Notes: generated by a model from the letters alone, not told the origin. Counted from the first letter of the stretch, positions 1-6,850 are shown. The stretch is DNA of 8,352 nt from an uncultured Ruminococcus sp. (GCA_900556055.1 USNJ01000090.1:1-8352), one strand, 5' to 3'. Translations and numbers: made by a program.

Positions 1-312
1 CTTGCGAAACGGTTGACCGATGCATAGCCGCCCGCAGGCGGTCGGCTGTTTTCGGTCAATGCCGCATGCAGGATTGATGCTCTTTGTTCCTTTGGTTTGA
101 TGTGTGGGATAGCGGGTCTGCTGTTCCTTTTTCTGCATGCGGCTTTTGGATTTGTGGCTTTGAGCGTTCTGTGTTTGGACTGACGATTTTGTTTCTTTTT
201 ATGTGAGCGAATTTTTGACTGCTGCTTGCGGAATTTCGCTCCTGCGGGAGCGACCAAAGGACTCTGCCCTTTGGAATCCCGCAGCCTTAGAAAGGCTGGC
301 GAACTTTTTCTT
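1..312 (+). repeat. Structured repeat element / candidate ncRNA, copy 1 (5' end cut by window edge)
   Basis: About 300 bp that aligns with 8053-8352. Visible helices: an 8-bp stem 13-20 / 52-59 enclosing a 6-bp hairpin 27-32 / 37-42; an 11-bp stem GCCGCATGCAG 61-71 / 133-143; a 7-bp hairpin 236-242 / 247-253 with loop TGCG; a 7-bp hairpin 254-260 / 268-274; and a 7-bp hairpin 282-288 / 292-298. The second copy has different bases in several of these helices but keeps the pairing, which points to selection on RNA (or single-stranded DNA) structure. The block TTTATGTGAGCGAATTTTT near 200-218 is nearly invariant and mostly unpaired. There is no credible coding frame. The first hairpin seen in copy 2 (CCGTTTC-TTGC-GAAACGG) is cut here by the window edge. 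I cannot name an RNA family; the assignment as a transcribed RNA is inference. Confidence 0.7.
282..312 (+). terminator. Intrinsic terminator ending repeat element copy 1
   Basis: A 7-bp hairpin (CAGCCTT 282-288, loop AGA, AAGGCTG 292-298) is followed by a T-rich run (TTTTTCTTTT, about 304-313) on the plus strand. The gap of several bases between stem and T-run makes it a less than ideal terminator. It would stop a rightward transcript of the element just before the convergent carboxypeptidase terminator. Confidence 0.5.
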
Positions 313-344
313 TTGGGTGCGGGTCTGTGGGTACTGTGCGCTTG

Positions 345-382
345 AAAACAAAAAGAAAGGAGAACCGCTTTGCAGTTCTCCT
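345..382 (-). terminator. Intrinsic terminator of the VanY-type lipoprotein gene
   Basis: On the minus strand, stem GGAGAAC / GTTCTCC (359-365 with 375-381, extendable by the A358-T382 pair) is followed by a T-rich tail, seen on the plus strand as AAAACAAAAAGAAA at 345-358. It lies about 20 bp after the stop codon at 401. Confidence 0.8.
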
Positions 383-400
383 ATCAATCAAAATGCACGG

Positions 401-1495
401 TCACTCGGCATACTTCGATGTTATCCCCAGATATTCTTCAAGCGTCAATCCGCTGTTGTACACGCTCTCCGCTTTCTCCTCGCCCAGATATCTTATGTGC
501 CACGGTTCATATATGTAACCCGTTATACTCTCCGAACCCTTAGGATACCTTATTATGAACCCATACTCATGGCAATGCTCCGCTACCCATTTTCCCTCGG
601 CTGTATCCGCAAAGCTGTTCTCGATGCTGTTGAGGTCAAACGCAAGCCCCGTCTGATGCTCCGAATGTCCCGGACGTGCGGAATATCTGTCCGCCTCAGC
701 CTTTCCGCTGCGGTTCACATAACGGTCATAAAGTCCGCTCTGATATTCATATGAACGAAATCCCGATGCTATCCAGATGTTAAGCCCTTCAGCCCATGCC
801 GCCTTCTGCATTCTGTCAAATGCCGCCTGCGCTTCGGGCTGCACTCCCGGATTATAGTCCGCAGGCAGCTCATAGGTCTTGTTCACGATAAGTATGCCGT
901 CTATGTAGGTCAGCCCCGCCTGAGTTTCCGTGACTGTGACCTTCACCTGCGCAGACACGTCCTCATTCGCCGCCGCTCTGACGGTCACGGTACATTCGCC
1001 CGCCGATTTTCCCGTAATGCGTCCCATATTATCGACCGATGCGATATCCTCGTTATCCGATGTCCATATCTCCGACTTATCCGTGCAGTTTTCGGGGGAC
1101 ATAGTAACTATCGGCATCTGCGAACTGCCGACCGTAACCGTGATATCGTATGTGCTGAGCGTTATCCCGTCGGGAAGGATATTTTCCGCAGCTGTTTCGG
1201 CTGTGGTTTCGGCTGTTGTTTCCGCCGTTTCGGGAGATGTTCCGCTTTCTTCGGATACAACGCCTTCCTGAGTTTCGGGGATATCCGTTTCGGGTATATC
1301 CTCGAAATCGCTCTCGGTAATATTTTCGGATATATCGCTGTCCGTGGTTTCCGTTACCGTGTCCGATGCCTCGGAAACAGCCGATGTATCCGCCGATGCA
1401 GCATCTTCGATATCACCGCCCGTGGGGACATTATCTATCGCACTGCATGCCGTCAGAAGCATGCATAATGACAGTATGATCGCCGTCTTTTTCAT
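401..1495 (-). CDS. Lipoprotein D-alanyl-D-alanine carboxypeptidase (BIG2 + VanY/M15B)
   Basis: Predicted to trim the terminal D-Ala from peptidoglycan stem peptides outside the cell, anchored as a lipoprotein. I take the ATG at 1493-1495 (364 aa), because AAAGGAAG lies at correct spacing just upstream and the product starts MKKTAIILSLC; an upstream in-frame start has no such site. Layout: lipobox LLTAC with Cys17; a Ser/Thr/Glu-rich linker to about residue 106, including TAETTAETTAETAAE microrepeats; a bacterial Ig-like BIG2 domain at about 109-190; and a VanY catalytic domain at about 200-340. The zinc motif SxHxxGxAxD is intact (H280, D287), as are EPWH (E330, H333) and the GFRS arginine near residue 247. 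BIG2 probably binds or reaches through the wall. The gene is monocistronic with its own promoter and terminator, and no vanA/B-type resistance genes are nearby, so a housekeeping wall role is likelier than glycopeptide resistance. Some M15B relatives are L,D-carboxypeptidases, so the exact bond is uncertain. Confidence 0.9.
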   Translation of the reverse strand: MKKTAIILSLCMLLTACSAIDNVPTGGDIEDAASADTSAVSEASDTVTETTDSDISENITESDFEDIPETDIPETQEGVVSEESGTSPETAETTAETTAETAAENILPDGITLSTYDITVTVGSSQMPIVTMSPENCTDKSEIWTSDNEDIASVDNMGRITGKSAGECTVTVRAAANEDVSAQVKVTVTETQAGLTYIDGILIVNKTYELPADYNPGVQPEAQAAFDRMQKAAWAEGLNIWIASGFRSYEYQSGLYDRYVNRSGKAEADRYSARPGHSEHQTGLAFDLNSIENSFADTAEGKWVAEHCHEYGFIIRYPKGSESITGYIYEPWHIRYLGEEKAESVYNSGLTLEEYLGITSKYAE

Positions 1496-1570
1496 TTTAT
1501 ACTTCCTTTCCTGCCGGATCTTCATCAAGTGATATTATAATAAAAAGCATTAGAATTATGGGCTTTTAGT

Positions 1571-1599
1571 ATTATACACCAGTTTTTCGGAAATTTCAA
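1571..1599 (-). promoter_or_regulatory. Sigma-A type promoter of the VanY lipoprotein gene
   Basis: On the minus strand, TTGAAA (1594-1599) is followed by 17 bp and then TATAAT (1571-1576). This predicts a leader of about 70 nt before the ATG at 1495. It stands back to back with the promoter of the TPR gene. Confidence 0.75.
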
Positions 1600-1600
1600 T
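1585..1600. promoter_or_regulatory. Possible half-operator of the TTTCG-N6-CGAAA type in the VanY promoter
   Basis: TTTCGGAAATTTCAAT overlaps the -35 box and spacer of the VanY promoter. Its left part shares TTTTCGGAAAT with the operator at 6927-6942, but the right arm does not match, so this is at best a half site. Confidence 0.25.
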
Positions 1601-1614
1601 AGGCAGATGGCAGA

Positions 1615-1643
1615 TTGACAGCAAAACTTATGTGATGTATAAT
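1615..1643 (+). promoter_or_regulatory. Consensus sigma-A promoter of the TPR-nucleotidyltransferase gene
   Basis: Exact TTGACA (1615-1620), 17-bp spacer, exact TATAAT (1638-1643). Transcription would begin near 1650, only about 15 nt before the ATG at 1665. This rules out the in-frame GTG/ATG codons at 1632 and 1635 as starts, since they lie upstream of or inside the -10 box. Confidence 0.85.
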
Positions 1644-1664
1644 AAAAATAAAGGGGGATTTTTT

Positions 1665-3947
1665 ATGGATCTGAATGCCGTGCTGACCGACCTTGACAGC
1701 CTTTTTTCACACCATATGACCGACAAAATAGAGGGATTTCTGACCGATAATATCAGGGCTGCGATGGCTGAAAACGACAGTGCCGCCGTACTTTCGCTGG
1801 TGAGCGAGCTTGTCGGATTTTACCGTGACAGCGGCGAATTTCAAAAGTGCGCCGCCTATGCCGACTCTCTTCTGAAGCTCTGCGAAAGCTTCGGTATCTC
1901 GGGGACTGTTCCCCATGCGACGGCACTTCTCAACGCCGCAAATGCGTTCCGTGCGGTCGGCGACCACAAGCGTTCCGCCGAATGCTTTGACGAATGCTTT
2001 CGTATATACAGCGAAAATCTCCCGCCCGATGATATGCGCATTTCGGGATATTACAACAATCTCAGCCTGCTTTTTCAGGAAACGGGCGATTTTGAAAGCT
2101 CCTGCAATGCCCTGAAAAAAGCGCTTTCGATAGCCGAGGAAAATCACGCAGATATTGAAGCCGCTGCCGCCTGTGCGAACCTCTCCGCATCGCTCCTTAA
2201 CTGCGGAAAGACCGATGAAGCCGAAAAATTTGCCGACCGTTCGCTGGCACTTTTCAAGGCAGCATCGCCCGATGAAAATGACTTTCACTTCTCCGCCGCT
2301 CTCGCCGCAAAAGCCGATGTCTGCGCCGTTAAGGGAGATAACGCGGCTGCACGGAAATATTACGAAGCCGCTCTGACCGAGCTTCACATGAACACGGGAT
2401 TTTCCTCGGGATATGTCCGTCTGCTTGAAAGATATGCCGATCTTATGCATAAAATGCAAGCCGATATCAGCGGACTTGCAATTTCCGAGAGATATTTTAA
2501 CGAGTACGGACGTGAGATGCTTGAAAAATTCAGCGGATATGAGTCCGACATCGCAGCAGGTCTGCTGGGTGAAGGCTCGGACGTTCTCGGCTATGATGAC
2601 ATTTATTCCCGCGACCATGATTTCGGTGCAGGCTTTGCAATATTCATATCCCGAAAGACATACAGCGAGATAGGCGCAGAACTTGAAGCCGCCTATGATG
2701 CCCTGCCCGCCTACTGCGGCGGAGTCCCGAAAGCACCGAAAACGCTTGACGGTCAGCGCAGGGGCGTTATCATATATGAGGATTTTTTCCGCCGTCTGAC
2801 GGGACTTGAAACGCCGCCCGAAACAGAAAGCGAGTGGCTTTATGCCTATGAATACGGTCTTGCGACGCTGTCGGGCGGAAAGCTTTTTTACGGAGAAAGC
2901 ACGGTATTTGCCGATATCCTGCGGAAATTCAGGCGGTATTATCCCGAAAATATCCGCCAAAAAAAGCTCGCCGATGCGCTGATAAATGCCGCACAGAACG
3001 GGCAGTATAATCTCCCCCGTGCCGTAAAGCGTCATGACCTGCTCACCGCACAGCTATGCTCAGCGAAGTTTGCGGAATATGCAATATCGGCTGCATTTGC
3101 GGTAAACCGTCGGTTTGCGCCTATCGTGAAATGGCAGGGACGGATGCTTTCGGAATGCGGATATCTCGCCGGTCTGCCTGAAATGCTTGAACGGTTTCTC
3201 TCGGAAAATGACATCTGCGAAAGGATAAACATTGCCGAAAGCATCTCTCTGAATATTGCAGAAACGCTCCGCTCGCTGTCGCTGACATCATCGCCCGACA
3301 GCTGGCTTGAAGCACACGGAAAGGAGCTTCTTATGAAGGATAAAGCATCTGAACTTGCAAACGATATCACCATGCTGGAATGGGAATTTTTCGATAAGGT
3401 GAAAAATATCGGCGGCAGAGCTTCCTGTCAGGACGATTTCCCGACCTTTGAGATAATGCGGAAAAGCCAGTATCTCACTTGGGATATCCCCATGCTGGAG
3501 TCGTGGAAGTCCGACCTTATGCAGTATAAGCAGGACGGCGGCAACCCGATAACGCTGAAATATGCTTACATGATGGCGCACACATCTCCCGATGAATTTG
3601 CGGCGATAAGGGACAGCCTCCCTCCCGTCGATGACGAAAAGCGGCAGATAATCGACACTATCGCAGGGATACAGGTCGGAATGATGAACGATTTTGCGGC
3701 GAAATATCCGAAGCTTGCGGAAAATGCCCGCTCGATAACCGACGCTGACGACAGCATCTATAACACGTCCTATGAAACATATCTGAAGGGCGAGCTTGCC
3801 GCATATTCTCCCGAAACGCTGAAGCTTTACGGCTATTTCATCGTCAGAACAGCCGCAGAAGGCGGAAACATCGCCGAAAAGATAATGCTGAACACCGTGC
3901 ATTTTTACGGCTACAAGTCGCTCGATGACGCAGAAGGCCGCATATAA
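1665..3947 (+). CDS. TPR - DUF4037 nucleotidyltransferase - DUF4125 protein
   Basis: A 760-aa soluble protein with no signal peptide or membrane segment. The start at 1665 follows AAGGGGGA at 1651-1658 and lies downstream of the -10 box. The first ~260 residues are tetratricopeptide-like helical repeats (about 83-115, 126-159, 164-198, 208-241), a protein-binding scaffold. The middle resembles DUF4037, a minimal nucleotidyltransferase-like domain: GSD at 304-306 and RDHDFG at 316-321 fit the Gly-Ser-x11-Asp-x-Asp active-site pattern, followed by a helical tail with YYPEN and a PIVKW segment near 485-489. The last ~180 residues (about 568-751) match DUF4125, with GGRASCQDDFPTF, a KYAxMM segment and a C-terminal VHFYGYKSLDDAE. 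The catalytic acids are intact, so activity is plausible, but substrate and target are unknown. The gene stands alone between its own promoter and terminator. Domain names are from memory of these families; a role in signalling or stress is inference. Confidence 0.8.
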   Translation: MDLNAVLTDLDSLFSHHMTDKIEGFLTDNIRAAMAENDSAAVLSLVSELVGFYRDSGEFQKCAAYADSLLKLCESFGISGTVPHATALLNAANAFRAVGDHKRSAECFDECFRIYSENLPPDDMRISGYYNNLSLLFQETGDFESSCNALKKALSIAEENHADIEAAAACANLSASLLNCGKTDEAEKFADRSLALFKAASPDENDFHFSAALAAKADVCAVKGDNAAARKYYEAALTELHMNTGFSSGYVRLLERYADLMHKMQADISGLAISERYFNEYGREMLEKFSGYESDIAAGLLGEGSDVLGYDDIYSRDHDFGAGFAIFISRKTYSEIGAELEAAYDALPAYCGGVPKAPKTLDGQRRGVIIYEDFFRRLTGLETPPETESEWLYAYEYGLATLSGGKLFYGESTVFADILRKFRRYYPENIRQKKLADALINAAQNGQYNLPRAVKRHDLLTAQLCSAKFAEYAISAAFAVNRRFAPIVKWQGRMLSECGYLAGLPEMLERFLSENDICERINIAESISLNIAETLRSLSLTSSPDSWLEAHGKELLMKDKASELANDITMLEWEFFDKVKNIGGRASCQDDFPTFEIMRKSQYLTWDIPMLESWKSDLMQYKQDGGNPITLKYAYMMAHTSPDEFAAIRDSLPPVDDEKRQIIDTIAGIQVGMMNDFAAKYPKLAENARSITDADDSIYNTSYETYLKGELAAYSPETLKLYGYFIVRTAAEGGNIAEKIMLNTVHFYGYKSLDDAEGRI

Positions 3948-3960
3948 ACATTAATACTAA

Positions 3961-3997
3961 AAGCCTGAGAAACGCTCTTGTTTCTCAGGCTTTTTTT
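3961..3997. terminator. Bidirectional intrinsic terminator between convergent genes
   Basis: A perfect 13-bp stem AAGCCTGAGAAAC (3961-3973) / GTTTCTCAGGCTT (3980-3992) with loop GCTCTT, followed by a T-run to 3997 on the plus strand. On the minus strand the stem is followed by TTTTAGT. It ends the TPR gene (stop 3947) and the Nudix gene (stop 3996-3998) that converge here. Confidence 0.92.
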
Positions 3998-4490
3998 ATT
4001 TATCCGCATCAATTATTTTTTTGACAAGGCTGTAGATATTGCTGCCCTCACGCAGTGCTTTCAGCGCATCATCGGGCAAAAACCACCTTGCGCTCTCCAC
4101 CTCGCAGGACGGCACAAGCTCCGACTTTTTCACGTCCGCACGGAAGCCGAGCATCAGCATTCCCTTTTTTGTATACCAGCTGCTTTCGATGTAGCTGACG
4201 CTTTCGGGGACAATGCCTATCTCCTCCGTGACCTCTCTTATGACCGACTGCTCCGCCGTTTCGCCGCATTTTATATGTCCCGCCACGCCGACATAATATT
4301 CCTCGGAAACATATCCCTGACGGATAAGCGCTATCTCGCCGAACTCATTCACAGCGGCGCATAAAATGCAGGTGTATGAATAGTCGAACCACGGTTTTCC
4401 GCACTTTTCGCACCATTTTACCATGCCTTCATCGCCGAGCGGCTTTTCAATGTTCCTGCTTCCGCAGTCGGGACAAAATTCAAATCTCAT
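3996..4490 (-). CDS. Nudix hydrolase with N-terminal zinc ribbon (NudC-like layout)
   Basis: Predicted to hydrolyse a nucleoside diphosphate linked to another moiety; 164 aa. The N-terminus carries a four-cysteine zinc ribbon (C6, C9, C27, C30). The Nudix box at residues 71-93 is complete: G-x5-E, seven residues, then REVTEEIGI, so the metal-binding glutamates are present. The zinc ribbon before the Nudix domain recalls NADH pyrophosphatase/NudC. This protein is shorter than full NudC and I see no clear NudC SQPWPFPQ signature, so the substrate is open. The ATG at 4488-4490 follows GGAG at ideal spacing, and only 10 bp separate it from the tsaD stop codon. Longer in-frame starts would run into tsaD and start without a site, so I reject them. 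It is the last gene of the five-gene leftward operon and ends directly at the bidirectional terminator. Confidence 0.88.
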   Translation of the reverse strand: MRFEFCPDCGSRNIEKPLGDEGMVKWCEKCGKPWFDYSYTCILCAAVNEFGEIALIRQGYVSEEYYVGVAGHIKCGETAEQSVIREVTEEIGIVPESVSYIESSWYTKKGMLMLGFRADVKKSELVPSCEVESARWFLPDDALKALREGSNIYSLVKKIIDADK

Positions 4491-4500
4491 GCCGATCTCC

Positions 4501-5520
4501 TCAGATATCATCAAGGCTGAGCGTTGCTGTTGCATTGAGCGACTCGTCAGCACGCTTTCCCGCAAGATAGTCGTAATAACCCTGACAGGCGATCATTGCG
4601 CCGTTGTCGCCGCAGAGGGAAAGCGGCGGAAGATACAGCTTTGCGCCAATTTTTTTGCACTCCGCTTCAAGCTTCGCACGTACACCCGAATTTGCGGTAA
4701 CGCCGCCTGCCGCAGCTATCGTCTTATATCCCAGTGACTTTGCCGCCCTGACTGTCGTGTCCGCAAGTATCTCGGAAACTGTTTTCTGGAACGATGCCGC
4801 AAGATCGGCTTTGTTTATCTCAATGCCCTTCTGCTCGGCATTGTGGGCAGTGTTTATGACCGCTGTTTTGAGTCCCGAGAATGAGAAGTCAAATTCGCCG
4901 CCCGTTACCTTTGGGTGCGGGAGCTTGCAGCCGTTCGGATCGCCCGCCGCCGCAAGCCTGTCTATCTGCACGCCGCCCGGGTACGGAAGTCCGAGGACTC
5001 TCGCCGCCTTGTCGAATGCCTCGCCCGCAGCATCGTCATGGGTCCTGCCTATCACACGGAATTTCGTGTAATCCTCGACCTCTACGATAAGCGAATGTCC
5101 GCCGCTCGCAACAAGGCAGAGATACGGCGGTTCAAGCTCGGGATGTGCGATGTAATTCGCCGCAATATGTCCCGCAATATGATGAACCGGGATAAGCGGC
5201 TTTCCCGTGCTCATAGCAAGTCCCTTGGCAAAGCTCACGCCGACAAGCAGTGCGCCGATAAGCCCCGGGGCATATGTCACGGCGACCGCATCAATATCGT
5301 CCATTGTGCAGCCTGCATCAGCTATCGCCTTATCGACAACGCCGAGGATATTTTCGCAGTGCCGCCTTGAAGCGATCTCAGGGACAACGCCGCCGTATTT
5401 TTTATGTTCCTCTATCTGCGTTGAAACGACATTTGAGAGTATAGTTCTGCCGTTTTCCGACACTGAAGCGGCTGTTTCGTCGCACGAGCTTTCTATTCCG
5501 AGTATTTTCAAGTTAAACAT
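4501..5520 (-). CDS. tsaD: tRNA N6-adenosine threonylcarbamoyltransferase TsaD
   Basis: TsaD (Gcp/YgjD/Kae1 family) transfers the threonylcarbamoyl group from threonylcarbamoyl-AMP to A37 of ANN-decoding tRNAs, with TsaB and TsaE. It is cytoplasmic and normally essential. It has 339 aa, the usual length, and begins with the family signature LGIESSCDET. The metal ligands H114 and H118 (VHHIAGH) and D305 (CGDNGAM) are present, as are ASGGHS 138-143, DDAAGEAFDK 162-171 and DFSFSGLKTA 211-220. The ATG at 5518-5520 overlaps the preceding gene's end by 13 bp, but AAAGGAA abuts it too closely. An in-frame TTG at 5509-5511 overlaps the preceding stop as TTGA and has better spacing from the same site, giving a product starting MKILGIESSCDET. 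Either way it is translationally coupled to the upstream protease gene. No tsaB or tsaE is in view. Confidence 0.97.
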   Translation of the reverse strand: MFNLKILGIESSCDETAASVSENGRTILSNVVSTQIEEHKKYGGVVPEIASRRHCENILGVVDKAIADAGCTMDDIDAVAVTYAPGLIGALLVGVSFAKGLAMSTGKPLIPVHHIAGHIAANYIAHPELEPPYLCLVASGGHSLIVEVEDYTKFRVIGRTHDDAAGEAFDKAARVLGLPYPGGVQIDRLAAAGDPNGCKLPHPKVTGGEFDFSFSGLKTAVINTAHNAEQKGIEINKADLAASFQKTVSEILADTTVRAAKSLGYKTIAAAGGVTANSGVRAKLEAECKKIGAKLYLPPLSLCGDNGAMIACQGYYDYLAGKRADESLNATATLSLDDI

Positions 5521-6086
5521 TTCCTTTCAGATGGTGATATGATAAGTACGGGTCTGCCGCCGAAGCTGTCTGCGAGCGACTTATAATCCGCCGCCGTGAC
5601 ATCTGCGGGCGCGCGTGAATCGTTGTATCTGTTGTAAACGGTGAATTTATCCCCGCATTTCCGGATAACGGCGAAGTGCATGAACAGCTTTTTCTTATCC
5701 TGATAAAGCATGACTGCGGGGATATTTTTGTTCAGTATGTCATTGCATTTTTTCATGCCGAATGTTATCCTGCATCTCAGACCGCATTCCCCGAGAATTT
5801 TTCTTATGCCGAATGCATTAGCGCCGAGTGCGCCTTTTTTCATGAACGGGATATGCAGGAGCGCCGTTTTTTCGGTCATGAAAATTATCCGTGATATCGG
5901 CATTTTTATCCCGCAAAGATAAAGCAGGTTATAGACAGCGACCGCTCCGCAGGTGTTGTATCCGCCGCTGAAATCGCCGAGGACGAGCCTTGAATACGGC
6001 TCTCTGCCCTGCCCGCAGATAATGCCCGCAAAAGCATCGGGGCAGGCTCTTTCGATCTCACGGTTGCGGCGGTAATTTTTCAGCAT
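5508..6086 (-). CDS. Putative C39-like (papain-fold) cysteine protease
   Basis: A 192-aa protein without a signal peptide or membrane helices, so probably cytoplasmic. The segment GGYNTCGAVAVYNLLYLCG places a candidate catalytic Cys46 at the start of a helix, as in C39 bacteriocin-leader peptidases and related papain-fold enzymes. MHFAVI supplies His137, and YNRYND about 15 residues later supplies a candidate third residue (Asn152 or Asn155). Family membership rests on this spacing and remains moderate. I choose the ATG at 6084-6086, which overlaps the preceding gene by 7 bp (ATG inside the GCATGCTGA run-out) and should be translated by coupling, since no ribosome binding site is evident. A TTG nine bases upstream is a weaker alternative. 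It sits between the ImmA-like gene and tsaD. There is no ABC transporter or precursor peptide nearby, so a bacteriocin-maturation role is unlikely; its substrate is unknown. Confidence 0.62.
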   Translation of the reverse strand: MLKNYRRNREIERACPDAFAGIICGQGREPYSRLVLGDFSGGYNTCGAVAVYNLLYLCGIKMPISRIIFMTEKTALLHIPFMKKGALGANAFGIRKILGECGLRCRITFGMKKCNDILNKNIPAVMLYQDKKKLFMHFAVIRKCGDKFTVYNRYNDSRAPADVTAADYKSLADSFGGRPVLIISPSERKCLT

Positions 6087-6517
6087 GCCGACCAAAGCGA
6101 AACACCGTGCGATGTATCATCAAAATATATGAAAAGTGCTTTAATTATAAGCTCCTCGTCAACGCCGAAATGCTCGGCGAGCTGCCAGACCTGCGTTTCG
6201 CCGCAGCGCATGGCATTTTCCATCTCGCTTTTGGGGAGAAGAGCTCTTACCGCCCATTTATCGGCACGGTATTCGCAGCGTGAGCGAAGCTCCAGGTATG
6301 ACGCTTCCGTGTAGAATGCGCCCGTTTCGCAGTGACCTATCTCATGGGCGAGGACGGATTTCAGCTCGCTGCTGTCGGACATTTTGCTTTCGTCTATGCC
6401 TATCGCGCATTTTCCGCCGTCCAGTCTGACGCTGACGGAAGCTATGCTTTTTGTCCTTATATTGTCGATGTCGATCATGCGTGATTCTGCGAAAGCATAA
6501 AGCTCAGATATTTCCAA
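6080..6517 (-). CDS. ImmA/IrrE-family zinc metallopeptidase
   Basis: A 145-aa cytoplasmic protease of the COG2856/M78 type. HEIGH at residues 58-62 supplies H58, E59 and H62, and EYRADKWAVRALLP supplies the third ligand near E82 plus the family's conserved AD. Relatives cleave a partner XRE repressor: ImmA cleaves ImmR in ICEBs1, and IrrE cleaves DdrO in Deinococcus. The start is a TTG at 6515-6517, because AAAGGAG lies 10 bp upstream inside the end of the repressor gene; the next in-frame ATG, 13 codons later, has no ribosome binding site. The gene is 6 bp downstream of the XRE repressor and overlaps the C39-like gene. It lacks the GAF-like C-terminal domain of long IrrE proteins, matching the short phage/ICE form. 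Cleavage of the neighbouring repressor is inferred from family and position. Confidence 0.88.
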   Translation of the reverse strand: MEISELYAFAESRMIDIDNIRTKSIASVSVRLDGGKCAIGIDESKMSDSSELKSVLAHEIGHCETGAFYTEASYLELRSRCEYRADKWAVRALLPKSEMENAMRCGETQVWQLAEHFGVDEELIIKALFIYFDDTSHGVSLWSAC

Positions 6518-6523
6518 TAAAGA

Positions 6524-6850
6524 TCAGCTCCTTTGTGACTGCTTGAATTTTATATAGCTGAGGACATCATTCAGTTCGTCCTCAGTAAGATCCTTTGCTG
6601 CGTCATTCAGGCGGCGTTTCAGGGCGAATTCGGCGGAGGGGGGCAGCTCAGCCGTGCCTGTCAGCGTGTCAACGGAAACGCCGTATCTGTCCGCAATTTT
6701 GGTAAGCGCCTTTGCTGAGAGGCTCTTTGACCTGCCTGTTTTGAGGTCGGTCAGGGAGCCTCTTGCTATTCCGAGAGCCTTACACATTGCCGTAATATTT
6801 TCATTGTTTTCACGGCAAAGCCGCTCGATCTTGCTGTACATATCTGCCAT
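6524..6850 (-). CDS. XRE-family (CI/ImmR-like) transcriptional repressor
   Basis: A 108-aa DNA-binding protein. Residues about 4-63 form an XRE helix-turn-helix (recognition region near ALGIARGSLTDLKTG), and the C-terminal tail TEDELNDVLSYIKFKQ is typical of short phage-type repressors cleaved by ImmA proteases. The ATG at 6848-6850 follows AAAGGAGA at 10-bp spacing. A longer in-frame reading to 6994 begins at a TTG without a ribosome binding site and crosses operator DNA, so it is rejected. This is the first gene of the leftward operon XRE-immA-C39-tsaD-Nudix. It probably binds the TTTCG-N6-CGAAA operators between it and the Cro-like gene, and so controls its own operon and the opposing promoter; that binding is inferred. 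Confidence 0.88.
   Translation of the reverse strand: MADMYSKIERLCRENNENITAMCKALGIARGSLTDLKTGRSKSLSAKALTKIADRYGVSVDTLTGTAELPPSAEFALKRRLNDAAKDLTEDELNDVLSYIKFKQSQRS

Noticed and set aside
203..754. A 183-codon plus-strand open frame crossing repeat copy 1 and the carboxypeptidase gene
   Set aside because: It runs through conserved hairpins and two opposing terminators, then is antisense to the conserved VanY domain.
401..1495. VanY as part of a glycopeptide-resistance cluster
   Set aside because: No vanR/S, vanH, vanA/B-type ligase or vanX is in view. The lipoprotein plus BIG2 layout fits a general wall-trimming enzyme.
1632..1664. Upstream GTG/ATG starts for the TPR protein
   Set aside because: They lie upstream of or inside the -10 box of the consensus promoter, so they would not be in the mRNA; 1665 has the ribosome binding site.
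1707..3035. A long minus-strand open frame (442 codons) opposite the TPR-nucleotidyltransferase gene
   Set aside because: It lies wholly antisense to a gene with recognisable domains, a consensus promoter and a good ribosome binding site. Its Cys/Phe/Gly-rich translation matches no family I know.
4491..4565. N-terminal extension of the Nudix protein into tsaD
   Set aside because: The zinc-ribbon protein starts naturally at 4490 with a GGAG site in the 10-bp gap.
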